64,000 bases of DNA, taken from Bacillus carboniphilus (GTDB taxonomy: Bacteria; Bacillota; Bacilli; Bacillales; JAIVKR01). How positions within the stretch are numbered: the first letter of the stretch is position 1; the number at the start of each line of letters is the position of its first letter. Below, piece after piece: positions 53,411 to 62,621 of this stretch. The translations under genes and the position numbers were made by a program. The stretch is taken from assembly GCF_020524035.2 (NCBI RefSeq), contig NZ_CP129013.1, positions 3,100,001-3,164,000 of the forward strand. The letters run 5' to 3'. The notes under the pieces are model-generated. The model was not told where the DNA came from, searched no databases, and saw nothing but the letters and a program-made list of their open reading frames with translations.

Positions 53411-54190
53411 ATGAAAACAACCCAGTCAAAAGACGGTACAACTTTGGCGTACGATGTCTACGGTGATGGTCCAGCGCTCATTTACATAACGGGAGCAATC
53501 TGCCATCGCTCATTTAAGCCCATCGTACGAGATGCCAAAATATTTGCCACTGAATTCACTGTTTACAATTACGATCGCCGTGGACGCGGGGATAGTGGTA
53601 ACACACTTCCTTATACTATAGAACGTGAAATTGAAGATATCGAGGCCATAATTGATGCGGCAGGAGGCAAGGCGTATTTGTATGGCCATTCTTCCGGTGC
53701 TGTGATCGCACTTGAGTCAGCACTTCGACTTGGCAACAAAGTGCAAAAAGTAATTATGTATGATGCGCCATATGTTCGTGATGACAAAGAAAAAGCCGAA
53801 TACAAACAATTAAGCCAAAAAATACACGACCTTCTTGGTAGCAAGAAAAATGCAGAAACAATTCTTACATTTTTAAAGGGGATTGGGATGCCCAAAGTAT
53901 TTGTTTTATTGTTACCGTTATTACCTGGCTGGAGAAATATAAAAGCTCTAGCACCAACCCTTGCTTATGATATTACTCTAACTCAGGATATGCCACCCAT
54001 TGAACGGGCTACTCGTATTTCAATACCAATCCAAATAATCGTTGGTGAAAAAAGTCCGATCTCTATATATCATGTTGGTCGCCAACTAACAGAGGCAATT
54101 CCAAACGCAAGGTTTGTACAACTTGCAAAGCAAGACCACATGGTTAATGGGAAAACACTACTGCCATTACTTTCTAATTTTCTCAAGTAA
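53411..54190 (+). CDS. Alpha/beta hydrolase
   Basis: A 259-residue alpha/beta hydrolase. The nucleophile Ser is in YGHSSGAVIALE (GxSxG, near residue 94), YDRRGRGDSG is the conserved turn near 57, and the acid and base fit VGEKSP (poor Asp/Glu match) and QDHMV (His near 240). The TLAYDVYGDGPALIYI N-terminus is typical of the epoxide hydrolase/lactonase-like group. RBS GAGGAGTAAGG. Function uncertain. Confidence 0.83.
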   Translation: MKTTQSKDGTTLAYDVYGDGPALIYITGAICHRSFKPIVRDAKIFATEFTVYNYDRRGRGDSGNTLPYTIEREIEDIEAIIDAAGGKAYLYGHSSGAVIALESALRLGNKVQKVIMYDAPYVRDDKEKAEYKQLSQKIHDLLGSKKNAETILTFLKGIGMPKVFVLLLPLLPGWRNIKALAPTLAYDITLTQDMPPIERATRISIPIQIIVGEKSPISIYHVGRQLTEAIPNARFVQLAKQDHMVNGKTLLPLLSNFLK

Positions 54191-54555
54191 AAATGTCCTA
54201 ACAACCACATTATAAAAGATTAATGAAAATTGTGGTTGGACTTGTGTGGTCTAGATTATAGGAATCGTTATAGTCTCAAACAAAATTTCAGCTGAATTTA
54301 ATGAGAAGTCATTTTTTTATTAAGGTTTTGAAAACATTTAATGGATTGAATTTTATAGTAAGCTGTAGAAAGCTATGAACATTAGTATAAGTTCTGTTCC
54401 AAGGGATCTCGAAAAAAGTCTTCTTGATAGGGGGCGAATATTCAAAAGAGTCTTAGCCCTTTATTTCCTATACATAAGGAATATAAGTGCATTAGGCTAT
54501 TTAACTAATAAACCCTGTTACTTTAAGATGGTGCGGTATATTTAAACTCCTGTCA
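54191..54555. other. Intergenic stretch, nothing recognised
   Basis: About 365 bases without a supported gene. An imperfect CAACCACA...TGTGGTTG hairpin (54199-54240) follows the hydrolase gene and may end its transcript, but it lacks a T-tract. Confidence 0.4.
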
Positions 54556-55005
54556 CTAAACACCAAATTGTTTTAAATGGTGGTCGAGATGCTTATAGAT
54601 TCCTTTTCCCCATTGTTCGGGAGTGAGTTTTCCGAAAAATGGATGTGGATGACGAGTACAAGCCTCTGGTCCATTCTTTTGAAATATGATTATTTTTTGT
54701 TTCAGTTTTTCTCTTTCTATTTCAAAATCTCTTCTACATGTTATTAAAATGGTTGGAATAGTCGGCATATTGTGGTCTAAAGGTTTGTCATTATAAAAGA
54801 TGGGTTTTGCAAATCTCCCTACTAATAAGCCTAACCATCCTCTTTTGGGGAAAGAATCTCCCATTGCGATGTCTTGGAAAGATGAGCAATGAGCTAACAT
54901 TTGGGAGGTATCCATTTTTCCCCACTTTGGTTGGGTTTTTACATTTAAGTTTTCGATACGATTTATTATTTCATCTGTATACGTGATCTCAAAAATATTA
55001 TTCAT
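54556..55005 (-). CDS. DUF1569 (DinB-like) family protein
   Basis: A 149-residue protein with the DUF1569 pattern: KTQPKWGKMDTSQMLAHCSS near residues 22-41, PTIPTILI, then HPFFGKLTPEQWGKGIYKHL and DHHLKQFGV at the end. The His residues in MLAHC and YKHLDHH occupy the metal positions of the DinB fold. RBS AAAGGAGT lies upstream of the ATG. Cytoplasmic, function unknown. Confidence 0.85.
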   Translation of the reverse strand: MNNIFEITYTDEIINRIENLNVKTQPKWGKMDTSQMLAHCSSFQDIAMGDSFPKRGWLGLLVGRFAKPIFYNDKPLDHNMPTIPTILITCRRDFEIEREKLKQKIIIFQKNGPEACTRHPHPFFGKLTPEQWGKGIYKHLDHHLKQFGV

Positions 55006-55246
55006 TAGAATACTCCTTTAGTTTTTATTTTAACCAATAAATTCACTTGATTATTTAGATAAATAATTCAACGTCAAGGTTATTAAATCCTTTTAACAAC
55101 AACCCCAATTCTGTACCGAGAAATGCTGCCTTTTTACTTTAGAGGATTACCTAAATTGTTACATCTTTTGATAATTGGTATAAATCAAAAAGTGATGTTT
55201 TTCCATAGGAGTGTGAATTTTAAATATTGAAATTAGGGGGAGAGAA

Positions 55247-55345
55247 ATGAAAGGAATAGTTGGTGCTAATGTACCATTAGATTCTTGGACGAAAGTAAGT
55301 TCGCCAGGAAAACTTCTAATTCGGATCACGGAACATGTGGAGTAG
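55247..55345 (+). CDS. Possible truncated ORF, 32 aa
   Basis: ATG 55247 follows the strong site AGGGGGAGAG and opens MKGIVGANVPLDSWTKVSS, ending ITEHVE. The stop directly abuts the duplicated GNAT tail at 55346, so this looks like the start of a gene whose remainder was replaced. No family recognised. Confidence 0.35.
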   Translation: MKGIVGANVPLDSWTKVSSPGKLLIRITEHVE

Positions 55346-55445
55346 AATGAAAAATTGAAACAGTTTTATATAAACAATGGACTCATGTATGTAGGTGACT
55401 TTCCAGAAGAGGATTATTTCATTAGTGTTTTTAAGTTTGTTTAGG
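55346..55445 (+). repeat. Duplicated 3' tail of the GNAT gene
   Basis: About 98 bases nearly identical to 52739-52837, starting AATGAAAAATTGAAACA and running to the stop codon (AAGTTTGTTTAG). Only two or three differences were seen. It encodes LKQFYxNNGLMYVGDF without a start, so it is a pseudogene fragment 2.6 kb from its source. Confidence 0.9.
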
Positions 55446-55504
55446 GTGTATAGGGAGTTTTTCTACAGCTTTAAAGGATAATGTATGATCTAGGAGAATA
55501 TTTT

Positions 55505-56059
55505 ATGATTATCATGATTAATGGAGCATTTGGAGTGGGGAAAACCACTGTTTCACATTTACTCAAAGAAAAGATTGAAAACAGCATGATATTTGATCCA
55601 GAGGAAGTTGGCTTTTTGCTTAGAGACACTGTGCCCCATGAAGTAAGATACGAAGAAGAAAATACAGACGACTTTCAAGATTTCGTATTATGGAAAGTAG
55701 TGACTGTTCAACTGGCAGAGCATTTGATTAGTCATTATAAAGTAAACTTAATTGTTCCAATGACAATATACCAGAAGGACAACTTTCATTACATTTTCAA
55801 TGGTTTTAAAAACATCGATGAAAATACGTATCATTTTTGCTTAAAAGCAAGTAAAGACACCATTTATGAAAGGCTACTTAAGCGAGGAGAAAAAGAAGGG
55901 AACTGGTGCTTTCAACAAACGGAGAAATGCTTGCAGGCCTTTGAAAATGGAAGTTTTAGAGAATATATTAATACAGAAAATATAAATGAAAATGAAGTTG
56001 TGAGTAAAATAATGGAATGTATAAACGACTCAACTAAACGGCTATGTATTTCAGAATAG
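55505..56059 (+). CDS. AAA family ATPase / P-loop kinase, TmrB-like
   Basis: A 184-residue P-loop protein. Walker A is NGAFGVGKTTVSHLL (residues ~5-19); FDPEEVGFLLRDTVP and LIVPMTIYQ follow, and the LID-like ERLLKRGEKEGNW segment is near 130. This layout resembles TmrB (tunicamycin resistance) and shikimate-kinase-like NTPases. ATG 55505 after CTAGGAGAA is preferred to the ATG at 55481. Substrate unknown. A GGCC-rich hairpin (AATAGGCC/GGCCTATT) at 56053-56083 may end the transcript. Confidence 0.8.
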   Translation: MIIMINGAFGVGKTTVSHLLKEKIENSMIFDPEEVGFLLRDTVPHEVRYEEENTDDFQDFVLWKVVTVQLAEHLISHYKVNLIVPMTIYQKDNFHYIFNGFKNIDENTYHFCLKASKDTIYERLLKRGEKEGNWCFQQTEKCLQAFENGSFREYINTENINENEVVSKIMECINDSTKRLCISE

Positions 56060-56346
56060 GCCCGGGCGAACAGGCCTATTCCATTATGAAAGAAGAGTGA
56101 GAAAAGAAAATGTAGCATCAACCAAATAATCGTTTCATAGGAAGTTATTAATTAGTTGTAGCTTACAATACTTATATATGTATCACTTGCTTAGGTTGTA
56201 TAGACGAATGTACAGGGTCATGAAAAAATGGTCATGAGTCTAGGTCGCCTTTAATGAACAAGATTTTTTCAAAGCGCCTAGTCGAAATGGTGGGTCCATT
56301 CATATGTTAATAATGAAAGGTATTATAACAAAGAGGAGTGAGACCA

Positions 56347-56769
56347 TTGGAAAATGAACGATCAAGATCTTCTTCTGGGGGTCCTATGGGAATGATTAAT
56401 GACTTTTTTCGTCAACCACCGAAGGGCTCTTTGCTAAGTCAGCTTGACAACTATTTTATGCAGTCAACGCCAATGAGAGGGTTTCCAGTTGATAAAAGTG
56501 AAACAGACCGTTACTTTATTGTCAGTGCAATGTTACCAGGGGTAAACAAAGAAAAAATTGATATCAAGGTAATTGGTGATGACCTTGTCATAAATGTTAA
56601 AGAGACAAAAACGGAAGGTACACAAAAGCTCCCTTCTGGGAAAAGAACGGTATATCTTCCTACCCATGTGGCAAAGAAAAATATGAAAGCAACATATAAA
56701 GACGGCATATTAAAGATAAAGTTCCCAAAGAAAAGCGGCATGGAAATCAAGATAGATGAAGCTGAATAA
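56347..56769 (+). CDS. Hsp20/alpha-crystallin family small heat-shock protein
   Basis: A 140-residue small heat-shock protein. A flexible N-terminus (SSSGGPMGMINDFFRQPP) precedes the alpha-crystallin domain: RYFIVSAMLPGVNKEKIDIK, LVINVKET and the closing ATYKDGILKIKFPK with the GIL-K-type motif. TTG 56347 lies eight bases after AGAGGAG; the GTG at 56338 overlaps the ribosome site. It should hold denatured proteins as an ATP-independent oligomer. Confidence 0.9.
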   Translation: MENERSRSSSGGPMGMINDFFRQPPKGSLLSQLDNYFMQSTPMRGFPVDKSETDRYFIVSAMLPGVNKEKIDIKVIGDDLVINVKETKTEGTQKLPSGKRTVYLPTHVAKKNMKATYKDGILKIKFPKKSGMEIKIDEAE

Positions 56770-56774
56770 AATGA

Positions 56775-56805
56775 CCTTAGTCTTTTAGGCTGAGGTTTTT
56801 CTTTT
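56775..56805 (+). terminator. Terminator after hsp20
   Basis: CCTTAG...CTGAGG stem-loop followed by TTTTTCTTTTT. Confidence 0.8.
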
Positions 56806-56890
56806 TCGGATGAAAAGTAAGGGGTTTCATCAGATCAGTGGAATAATATTACATGATTTTTGAGGATAATCAATTCTGGAGAATAAGACA

Positions 56891-57073
56891 GTCATTGGAT
56901 TTCTGATTCCTGCTCTTATTGTTGTCATTTCTTATGTTGTTTCATTGGCGAAAATCAAAAGCAACGTTTTGGACAATCTAAATTGGTTTATGAGGGTAAT
57001 ACTATTGATTATCTTTTTTGTATGGATGTTTTTAGGGTACTTGCACGCTTGGACAACAAGTACGCATCCGTAA
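56891..57073 (+). CDS. Possible small membrane protein, ~61 aa, start unclear
   Basis: A 61-codon plus-strand frame encodes two strong helices (GFLIPALIVVISYVVSL and MRVILLIIFFVWMFLGYL) and ends TTSTHP. Upstream CTGGAGAATAAGAC looks like a ribosome site, but no ATG, GTG or TTG follows at the right distance; the first candidates are GTC or ATT. It may be a gene with a lost or non-standard start. The remaining bases between 56806 and 57359 hold nothing else I recognise. Confidence 0.35.
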   Translation, partial: VIGFLIPALIVVISYVVSLAKIKSNVLDNLNWFMRVILLIIFFVWMFLGYLHAWTTSTHP

Positions 57074-57359
57074 GATAAGGATTGTTAATATGAGAAAGAA
57101 TCTACATGAGGGGATTTGCTTAATAAGAGTATGTAAGAATTGAGAATAATGACTCAATTTAAATGAGGACCTTTTTAAGAAAAATGTAAGCATCGATAGT
57201 AAGCGGGCAAATCCTGATTATTAATCCTTCTGATTGAAGAAAAGTAGCTGATAACAAAAATTCAATTTTTGACTTGATTTTTTATTGAAAAAGACAATTT
57301 TGTTAAATAACCTTCTGAAAGGACATGCTATAATATTTAAAGAAATGGAGGTGGAAACC

Positions 57360-57983
57360 ATGGAGGAAATGTTAAAAGAGATACTTGGAGAAATTAAAAA
57401 TGTCAATGGAAGAATAGACTTACTCGAGAAAAGACAAGACGAGAGAATGAATGTATTTGAAAAGAGACAGAACGAACGTTTTGAACAGATAGACAAGCGA
57501 TTCGAAGAAGTGGACCGCCGCTTTGAACAGATAGATAAACATTTAAAAAAAGTAGACGGGCGACTTGACGGGATAGACAAGCGATTTGAAGGAGTAGATC
57601 GTCGTTTTGAACAGATGGAAAAACATTTAAGGCAAGTAGATCATCGCCTTGACGGGATAGACAAGCGATTTGAAGGAGTAGATCGTCGTTTTGAACAGAT
57701 GGAAAAACATTTAAGGCAAGTAGATCATCGCCTTGACGGAATAGACAAACGTATTGGGGGAATGGATCAGCGACTTGATCGCCTAGAGTCTGAAGTGAAA
57801 ACGATTAAAGAAGGTCAAGGTCAACTTTTAAAAAATATTATCGAAAGTATGGGACAATATACGGATAACATTATCGGATATGTAGATAGTGGAACAGACG
57901 CTTTAAATAAGCGTGTGTATAAACTCGAACAAAATTATGAAAATATTATTAACGGTAGGGCTAGAACATCCTCGGCAAAATAA
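57360..57983 (+). CDS. Coiled-coil repeat protein, 207 aa
   Basis: Almost the whole protein is a heptad coiled coil. Residues ~25-140 repeat the pattern RFEQIDKRFE-VDRRFEQ-KHL-VD-RLDGID; one 28-residue unit (GIDKRFEGVDRRFEQ then MEKHLRQVDHRLD) occurs twice exactly. The C-terminal ~65 residues (ESEVKTIKEGQGQLLKNIIE) resemble fibre-like or DUF-type cytosolic coils. RBS GGAGGTGG supports ATG 57360. No signal or membrane segment. Similar repeat proteins occur widely in Bacillaceae; function unknown. Confidence 0.8.
   Translation: MEEMLKEILGEIKNVNGRIDLLEKRQDERMNVFEKRQNERFEQIDKRFEEVDRRFEQIDKHLKKVDGRLDGIDKRFEGVDRRFEQMEKHLRQVDHRLDGIDKRFEGVDRRFEQMEKHLRQVDHRLDGIDKRIGGMDQRLDRLESEVKTIKEGQGQLLKNIIESMGQYTDNIIGYVDSGTDALNKRVYKLEQNYENIINGRARTSSAK
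57567..57738 (+). repeat. 84-bp exact tandem repeat within the coiled-coil gene
   Basis: The unit beginning GGGATAGACAAGCGATTTG at 57570 recurs at 57654, period 84 bases (28 codons, four heptads), with no difference seen over the full unit. A third, diverged copy precedes it and a partial one follows. This indicates a very recent in-frame duplication. Confidence 0.9.
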
Positions 57984-58072
57984 ATAGCACACATAGAAAC
58001 TAGTCCTTTTGATTTTTCTCCTCCATTCTTACCTAAAAATCCCCTATATTTATTTCCTAACTTATATGTATG

Positions 58073-58109
58073 TTGCTTGATGACGCAAACGTTTGATATG
58101 ATTTATAAT
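58073..58109 (+). promoter_or_regulatory. Probable gatCAB promoter with internal palindrome
   Basis: TTGCTT (58073) and TATGAT (58097) are spaced by 18 bases; TATAAT at 58104 is an alternative -10. Between them lies the perfect palindrome CAAACGTTTG (58086-58095), which could be an operator. No regulator is identified. Confidence 0.5.
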
Positions 58110-58144
58110 ATTGTCTATGCACGAATTATGCGGAGGTGAAGGAA

Positions 58145-58435
58145 TTGACAAGCATTTCAAAAGATCAAGTAAAACATGTTGCCCACCTTGCTAGATTAGC
58201 GGTTACTGAAGAAGAGGCTGAGATGTTTACAAAACAGTTAGATGCAATCATTGATTTTGCAGAACAGTTAAATGAATTAGATACGACAAATGTTGAGCCA
58301 ACTCATCATGTACTGAATATGAAAAACATTCTACGTGAGGACAAGCCAAAAGAAGGGTTACCATTAGAAGAAGTATTAAAAAATGCACCTGATCATCAAG
58401 ATGGACAAATCAAAGTACCATCGATTTTGGAATAA
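58145..58435 (+). CDS. gatC: GatC, Asp/Glu-tRNA amidotransferase subunit C
   Basis: A 96-residue subunit that wraps GatA and GatB in the transamidosome-type amidotransferase making Gln-tRNA(Gln), and in some organisms Asn-tRNA(Asn). [20 protein letters not shown] and [11 protein letters not shown] are characteristic. TTG 58145, six bases after GGAGGTG, gives the usual N-terminus; the GTG at 58136 overlaps the ribosome site. First gene of gatC-gatA-gatB. Confidence 0.95.
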   Translation: MTSISKDQVKHVAHLARLAVTEEEAEMFTKQLDAIIDFAEQLNELDTTNVEPTHHVLNMKNILREDKPKEGLPLEEVLKNAPDHQDGQIKVPSILE

Positions 58436-58447
58436 GGAGGGGATAAC

Positions 58448-59905
58448 ATGTCTCTATTCGATCATAAGCTGTCACATTTAAAGAGTTTATTACATAAAAA
58501 AGAAATAACAGTCTCAGATCTTGTGGATGAGTCTTTTAAAAGGATAGAAGAAGTAGATTCAAAAGTCGATGCTTTCCTTACATTAAATGAAGAAAATGCT
58601 CGCAATTATGCAAAACAGCTAGATGAGGCTCTAAACGAAAAAGATGAATTTGGTTTGTTATTTGGAATGCCGATTGGTATAAAAGATAATATTGTCACAA
58701 AAGATTTACGAACAACGTGTGGATCGAAAATATTAGAAAATTTTAACCCAATTTATGATGCGACTGTTGTTCAAAAGCTAAAAAAAGCGGAAGCTGTTCC
58801 TATTGGTAAATTAAATATGGATGAGTTTGCGATGGGTTCTTCAAATGAAAACTCAGCTTATAAAATGACTCGCAACCCATGGAATTTAGAAACAGTTCCT
58901 GGAGGTTCTTCAGGTGGTTCAGCCGCTTCTGTTGCAGCTGGAGAAGTTCTTTTCTCCTTAGGTTCGGATACGGGGGGCTCAATACGTCAACCAGCAGCCT
59001 TCACGGGAACAGTTGGGTTTAAACCAACTTACGGACGCGTATCTCGTTTTGGATTAGTTGCCTTTGCATCTTCTTTAGATCAAATCGGACCGATCACGAG
59101 AAACGTTGAGGATAATGCCTACTTGTTACAAGCAATATCAGGCCTAGATGAAAATGATAATACCTCTGCCAATGTAGAAACGCCAGATTTCTTATCTTCT
59201 TTAACAGGCGATGTAAAAGGCTTAAAGATTGCTGTACCAAAGGAATATTTAGGTGAAGGAGTAAGTGCTGAAGCTCGTGAATCTGTACTTAATGCTCTGA
59301 AAACATTAGAGAAGCTGGGAGCGACATGGGAAGAAGTGTCCTTACCTCACTCTAAATACGGAGTAGCAACTTACTACTTAATTGCTTCATCTGAAGCCTC
59401 TTCTAACCTTTCTCGCTTTGATGGTGTTCGTTACGGATATCGCACAGACAATGCTGAAAACTTATTAGAAATGTATAAGCAAACGAGAAGTGAAGGCTTT
59501 GGAGATGAAGTGAAGCGCCGTATTATGCTAGGGACGTTTGCGTTAAGCTCTGGTTACTATGATGCTTACTATAAAAAAGCCCAACAAGTACGAACATTAA
59601 TTAAGCAAGATTTTGAAAAAGTATTTGAAAAATACGATGTCATTATTGGACCAACAACTCCAACACCAGCGTTTAAAATCGGTGAGAAAATTGATGATCC
59701 ATTAACGATGTACGCAAATGACATCTTAACGATCCCTGTAAACTTAGCAGGTGTTCCGGCAATAAGTGTCCCTTGTGGATTTGAAAATGGCTTACCTTTA
59801 GGATTACAAATTATCGGTAAACATTTTGATGAAAGTACGATTTACCGTGTTGCTCATACATTTGAGCAAGCAACAGACTATCATAAACAAAAACCACGAC
59901 TGTAA
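58448..59905 (+). CDS. gatA: GatA, Asp/Glu-tRNA amidotransferase subunit A
   Basis: A 485-residue amidase-signature enzyme that releases ammonia from glutamine for GatB. The catalytic Lys is in [10 protein letters not shown] (near residue 79), and the Ser-cis-Ser pair is in [15 protein letters not shown] and [14 protein letters not shown] (near 154-178). Intact, with AAGGAGGGGATAAC before the ATG. Essential in bacteria lacking GlnRS. Confidence 0.97.
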   Translation: MSLFDHKLSHLKSLLHKKEITVSDLVDESFKRIEEVDSKVDAFLTLNEENARNYAKQLDEALNEKDEFGLLFGMPIGIKDNIVTKDLRTTCGSKILENFNPIYDATVVQKLKKAEAVPIGKLNMDEFAMGSSNENSAYKMTRNPWNLETVPGGSSGGSAASVAAGEVLFSLGSDTGGSIRQPAAFTGTVGFKPTYGRVSRFGLVAFASSLDQIGPITRNVEDNAYLLQAISGLDENDNTSANVETPDFLSSLTGDVKGLKIAVPKEYLGEGVSAEARESVLNALKTLEKLGATWEEVSLPHSKYGVATYYLIASSEASSNLSRFDGVRYGYRTDNAENLLEMYKQTRSEGFGDEVKRRIMLGTFALSSGYYDAYYKKAQQVRTLIKQDFEKVFEKYDVIIGPTTPTPAFKIGEKIDDPLTMYANDILTIPVNLAGVPAISVPCGFENGLPLGLQIIGKHFDESTIYRVAHTFEQATDYHKQKPRL

Positions 59906-59918
59906 GGGGTGACAATAG

Positions 59919-61350
59919 ATGAATTTTGAAACAGTTATAGGACTTGAAGTACACGTTGAGTTGAAAACAGATTCAAAAATCTTTTCGAGTTCACCAAATG
60001 CATTTGGTGCAGCACCAAACACAAATACTTCGGTCATTGATTTAGGTTATCCAGGCGTACTTCCTGTTGTCAATAAAGAAGCAGTTAACTTTGCGATGAA
60101 AGCAGCCATGGCATTAAATTGCGAAATTGCAACGGAAACGAAATTTGATCGAAAAAATTACTTTTACCCTGACAATCCGAAAGCTTACCAAATTTCTCAA
60201 TTTGATAAACCAATTGGAGAAAACGGCTGGATTGAGATTGAAGTCAATGGTGAGAAAAAGAAAATAGGGATTACACGTCTTCATTTAGAAGAAGATGCTG
60301 GGAAGCTCACTCATAGTGGAGAAGGCTATTCTTTAGTGGATTACAACCGTCAAGGTACACCTTTAATTGAAATCGTGTCTGAACCAGATATTCGTACACC
60401 AGAAGAAGCGTATGCATACTTAGAGAAACTCAAATCCATTATCCAATATACAGGCGTATCCGACTGTAAAATGGAAGAAGGTTCACTTCGTTGTGATGCC
60501 AACCTTTCGTTACGTCCGATTGGTCAAGAAAAGTTTGGAACAAAAACGGAATTAAAGAACTTAAACTCCTTTGCTTTTGTTCAAAAAGGATTAGAGTATG
60601 AAGAGATACGTCAAGAAAAAGTTTTATTAACGGGCGGTGTCATTGATCAAGAGACACGTCGTTATGACGAACAAACGAAAACAACGATCTTGATGCGTGT
60701 GAAGGAAGGTTCAGATGATTATCGTTACTTCCCTGAACCAGACTTAGTCGAACTATACATCGATGACGAATGGAAAGAAAGAGTAGCCAAATCGATTCCT
60801 GAACTTCCAGATCAACGAAAAGCACGTTACATAGAAGAATTAGGTTTACCTTCTTACGATGCAATGGTGCTAACGCTCACAAAAGAAATGTCGGATTTCT
60901 TTGATGAAACTGTTAAAGTAGGAGTGATGCGAAGAAAGCTTCTAACTGGTTAATGGGTGAAGTGTCTGCCTACTTAAATGCCAATCAAAAGGAATTATCA
61001 GAAGTACCTTTAACACCTAAATCTTTAGCTGAGCTAGTAAAGCTTATTGATGAAGGGGGACACTTTCTTCGAAAATGGCAAAGAAAGTATTTAAGGAATT
61101 AATTGAAAATGGTGGCGATCCTCATAAGATTGTTAAAGAAAAAGGATTAGTGCAAATTTCAGATGAGGCGACAATTAAGAAGTTTGTCAACGAAACGTTG
61201 GATGCAAATCCTCAGTCAATTGAAGACTTCAAAAATGGTAAGGATCGAGCGATCGGCTTCTTAGTCGGTCAAATTATGAAAAAGACGAAGGGTCAAGCAA
61301 ATCCTCCGTTAGTCAATAAGTTTTTATTGGAAGAAATTAAAAAGCGCTAA
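59919..61350 (+). CDS. gatB: GatB, Asp/Glu-tRNA amidotransferase subunit B (two frameshifts)
   Basis: About 476 residues. It phosphorylates the misacylated tRNA and transfers ammonia from GatA. The N-terminal part has [30 protein letters not shown] and [10 protein letters not shown]; the YqeY-like C-terminal part ends [13 protein letters not shown]. One base is missing near 60932 (GGAGTGATGC, expected GGAGGTGATGC) and a second frame change occurs at the G run near 61056-61060 (two extra bases or one missing). The middle frame reads [20 protein letters not shown]. Because gatB is essential, assembly errors are likely. Confidence 0.92.
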
Positions 61351-61360
61351 CACACTTTAG

Positions 61361-61394
61361 AACCAGCTATGAAGAAGATCATGGCTGGTTTTTT
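61361..61394 (+). terminator. Terminator after gatB
   Basis: AACCAGC pairs with GCTGGTT around a 16-base loop with an inner ATG/CAT pair, followed by TTTTTAT. Closes the gat operon. Confidence 0.88.
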
Positions 61395-61606
61395 ATATGA
61401 TAGGTATGAGAAGTTTTGGTAGGATTGTTTACTATGATGATATATTTGGTTATGATAAGTAATGGATAAAAGTTCTTTTCGAAAGTAAACGGTTGGTATA
61501 TAATAGTCAATTGTGAGAATAAAAAATAGACCTTAGACACGTATACATTGAAAACAAACATGTGTAGAATTATACAAATACATTCAACATAATAGGATGA
61601 TGGGGA

Positions 61607-62546
61607 ATGAAAAAAGCGAGAATTATATATAATCCAACGTCTGGACGAGAAGCGTTTAAAAGACAACTAGCAGGCGTTATTAATGAATTTGAAAGAGCAG
61701 GATATGAAACATCTTGTCATGCAACGACCGGAGAAGGTGATGCCATTGAAGCAGCTAAGTACGCTTGTGAGCGCAAGTTTGATTTAGTCGTTGCTGCAGG
61801 TGGAGATGGTACGGTAAATGAAATCGTTAATGGAATAGCGGTTATGGATTATCGTCCTACATTAGGAATTATTCCAGTAGGTACGACGAATGACTTTGCA
61901 AGAGCCATCGGTATGCCAAGAGATAACATTTTAAAAGGGGCCAAAGCTATTATAGATGGGGCTCCAAGAAAGATTGATATCGGTAAAGTAAATGATAGTT
62001 ACTTTATTAATATTGCTGGTGGAGGTCGGTTAACGGAGTTAACGTATGATGTACCAAGTAAATTAAAAACGATGCTCGGTCAGCTCGCCTATTATTTAAA
62101 AGGAATAGAAATGCTTCCTTCTATAAGACCATCCCAAGCAAAAATTGAGTTCGATGGTGAACAATTTGAGGGAGAAGTCATGTTGTTTTTAGTTTCTTTA
62201 ACAAACTCAGTAGGTGGTTTTGAAAAACTAGCACCGCAATCAAGACTAAATGACGGAATGTTTGACTTGTTAATCTTAAAGAAGACGAATTTAGCTGAGT
62301 TCATTCGAATCGTTACATTAGCGCTTCGTGGAGAACATGTTAAGGATTCTCATGTTATTTATAGGCAAGTAAAAAAAAATAAAGGTTGAGACAGATCAAA
62401 AAATGATGCTTAATTTAGATGGAGAATACGGGGGGCTATTACCTGGTGATTTTGAAAATCTATTTGAGCATATTGAAGTCATCATGTCGAAGGAAAAATC
62501 TGAGCGAATGGATGAACTTGATCGTATGATAGAATTGAGTGATTAG
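61607..62546 (+). CDS. dgkB: DgkB, diacylglycerol kinase (lipid kinase), frameshifted near the end
   Basis: A ~313-residue soluble lipid kinase of the DagK catalytic family that returns diacylglycerol to phosphatidic acid during lipoteichoic acid turnover. Motifs: IYNPTSGRE near the start, VVAAGGDGTVNEIVNG (near 60-75), LGIIPVGTTNDFARAIG. The frame breaks at nine A residues (62371-62379, expected eight); removing one gives QVKKIKVETDQKMMLNLDG and a stop at 62546. Position before the rRNA methylase gene matches B. subtilis yerQ-yefA. Confidence 0.92.
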
Positions 62547-62621
62547 CAGGGCGCCTGAGAAAAGGGGTCCTACTTTTAATATGGTCTAACCTATTTTTTA
62601 AATGAAAAGGAAGATTCAACT

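Noticed and set aside
57221-57580. Minus-strand 119-codon frame opposite the coiled-coil gene
   Set aside because: It mirrors the repetitive plus-strand gene and has low-complexity Ser/Leu/Ile composition without a ribosome site.
57567-57738. Possible CRISPR-like repeats
   Set aside because: The 84-bp units are in frame within a coiled-coil gene and have no spacers.
43613-58000. A defence island
   Set aside because: No nuclease, helicase, restriction, Toll/interleukin receptor or cyclase components are present; the genes are mostly single small-molecule enzymes.
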